From Vulcanimicrobiota bacterium (GTDB lineage: Bacteria > Pseudomonadota > Gammaproteobacteria > Xanthomonadales > Rhodanobacteraceae): 64,000 nucleotides of DNA. A program made the translations under genes and the position numbers. A model generated the notes under the pieces. The model ran no database searches and was not told where the DNA came from. It worked only from the letters and a program-made list of their open reading frames with translations. The stretch is from the NCBI GenBank assembly GCA_903970555.1, contig CAJCJD010000120.1, positions 1 through 64,000 on the forward strand, written 5' to 3'. Every line of letters starts with the position of its first letter. The stretch's first letter is position 1. Shown one piece after another: positions 63,590 to 64,000 of this stretch.

Positions 63590-64000
63590 CAGGGATGTCC
63601 TCCCTGGGCGAGCGCCACATCGGATGCATCACGCTCGTCTGCGTTCCAGCGGGCGAACGGATGATCGATCAGGTTGACGTTGTAGTAGCGCGCCAGATTG
63701 CTGACTTCGCGCCCCAGCCACGCAGGGCGTGGAAACGATGCATCGGCTGCAGGCAATTCGATTTCCGCCACCATCAGGCCATGGTTGTCGCCGAGGAATT
63801 CGTCGACTTCAAACAGCCATCCGTCCACGTCGACATGATGGCGCGTTTTCTCCAACACGCCATCGCACAACGTATCGAGCATGGATTGTGCGTCGGCGAG
63901 CGGCATTGACAATTCGTACTCGGCACGCGAGATACCAAGTTCTACCGACTTGATATTGAGCCAGGCCTTTTCACCGCTGATGCGCACGCGCACGGAAGCA
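63589..64000 (-). CDS. CYTH-domain protein (partial, 5' end outside window)
   Basis: At least 137 residues of a CYTH/triphosphate-tunnel protein; the frame is open to the window edge, so the start is missing. The visible part has VRVRISGEKAWLNIKS, SRAEYELSMPLADAQSML, HHVDVDGWLFEVDEFLGDNH and GLMVAEIELP. The ExExK motif that opens the family would lie just beyond the edge. CYTH proteins hydrolyse inorganic triphosphate or cyclise ATP. Here it is coupled to nagZ by a 4-bp overlap. Confidence 0.85.
   Translation of the reverse strand, partial: ASVRVRISGEKAWLNIKSVELGISRAEYELSMPLADAQSMLDTLCDGVLEKTRHHVDVDGWLFEVDEFLGDNHGLMVAEIELPAADASFPRPAWLGREVSNLARYYNVNLIDHPFARWNADERDASDVALAQGGHP

Overview
The window comes from a GC-rich gammaproteobacterium. 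The conserved order tRNA-Ser - serS - rarA - lolA - ftsK - trxB - GNAT - aat, the nagZ - hpt - MTI phosphorylase block, and many TonB-dependent receptors with DUF3649/PepSY/DUF3325 partners point to Xanthomonadales, most likely Rhodanobacteraceae (Dyella, Luteibacter or Rhodanobacter type). This placement is inference from gene content and order; no search was run.

Region 1 (about 0.2-6.1 kb) looks like the end of an integrative or plasmid-derived element. It has a tyrosine recombinase, a 1004-residue primase-helicase, a divergent XRE regulator with a shared operator-like region, a small VbhA-type antitoxin without a Fic toxin and flanked by two copies of an 18-bp palindromic sequence, a ribbon-helix-helix-like (relaxosome-type) protein, a 360-bp non-coding block packed with inverted repeats, and a second orphan antitoxin-like ORF. 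Region 2 (6.2-12.4 kb) is an RHS polymorphic toxin gene with a variable C-terminal tip (possibly ADP-ribosyltransferase-like) and a 4-bp-overlapping candidate immunity gene, followed by an orphan zinc-ribbon membrane protein and a truncated FUSC transporter gene. Region 3 (12.5-14.9 kb) holds a lone pilU-like ATPase and about 1.2 kb without a credible protein gene but with two strong intrinsic terminators and RNA-like hairpins.

Region 4 (14.9-21.4 kb) is an iron-acquisition locus: a Fur-box-like site, DUF3649, PepSY-TM reductase-like, DUF3325, a TonB siderophore receptor, and a YncE-type beta-propeller. Region 5 (21.4-30.3 kb) is mixed: a QseBC/TctE-like two-component pair, an AraC regulator with a quinone-oxidoreductase-like MDR and an XapX protein, a MASE1-type membrane sensor with a degenerate kinase part, two small secreted proteins, and a decayed tRNA-Ser copy 1.2 kb from the intact tRNA-Ser(TGA).

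Region 6 (30.2-45.6 kb) is core genome (serS, rarA, lolA, ftsK, trxB, aat, an HD-GYP phosphodiesterase) interrupted by a probable phosphate-starvation pair: a TonB receptor translationally coupled to a PAP2 acid phosphatase with a Pho-box-like sequence upstream. Region 7 (45.8-60.8 kb) contains acetyl-CoA hydrolase/transferase, a cardiolipin-synthase-like PLD enzyme, xseA, an acetolactate synthase-like enzyme with an aldehyde dehydrogenase, an AraC regulator divergent from a zinc alcohol dehydrogenase, a DUF218 protein, YigZ, an acyltransferase and an ABC exporter. Region 8 (60.8-64 kb) is a cold-shock gene and a minus-strand purine/peptidoglycan salvage run (CYTH, nagZ, hpt, MTI phosphorylase), where the phosphorylase should release hypoxanthine that Hpt turns into IMP.
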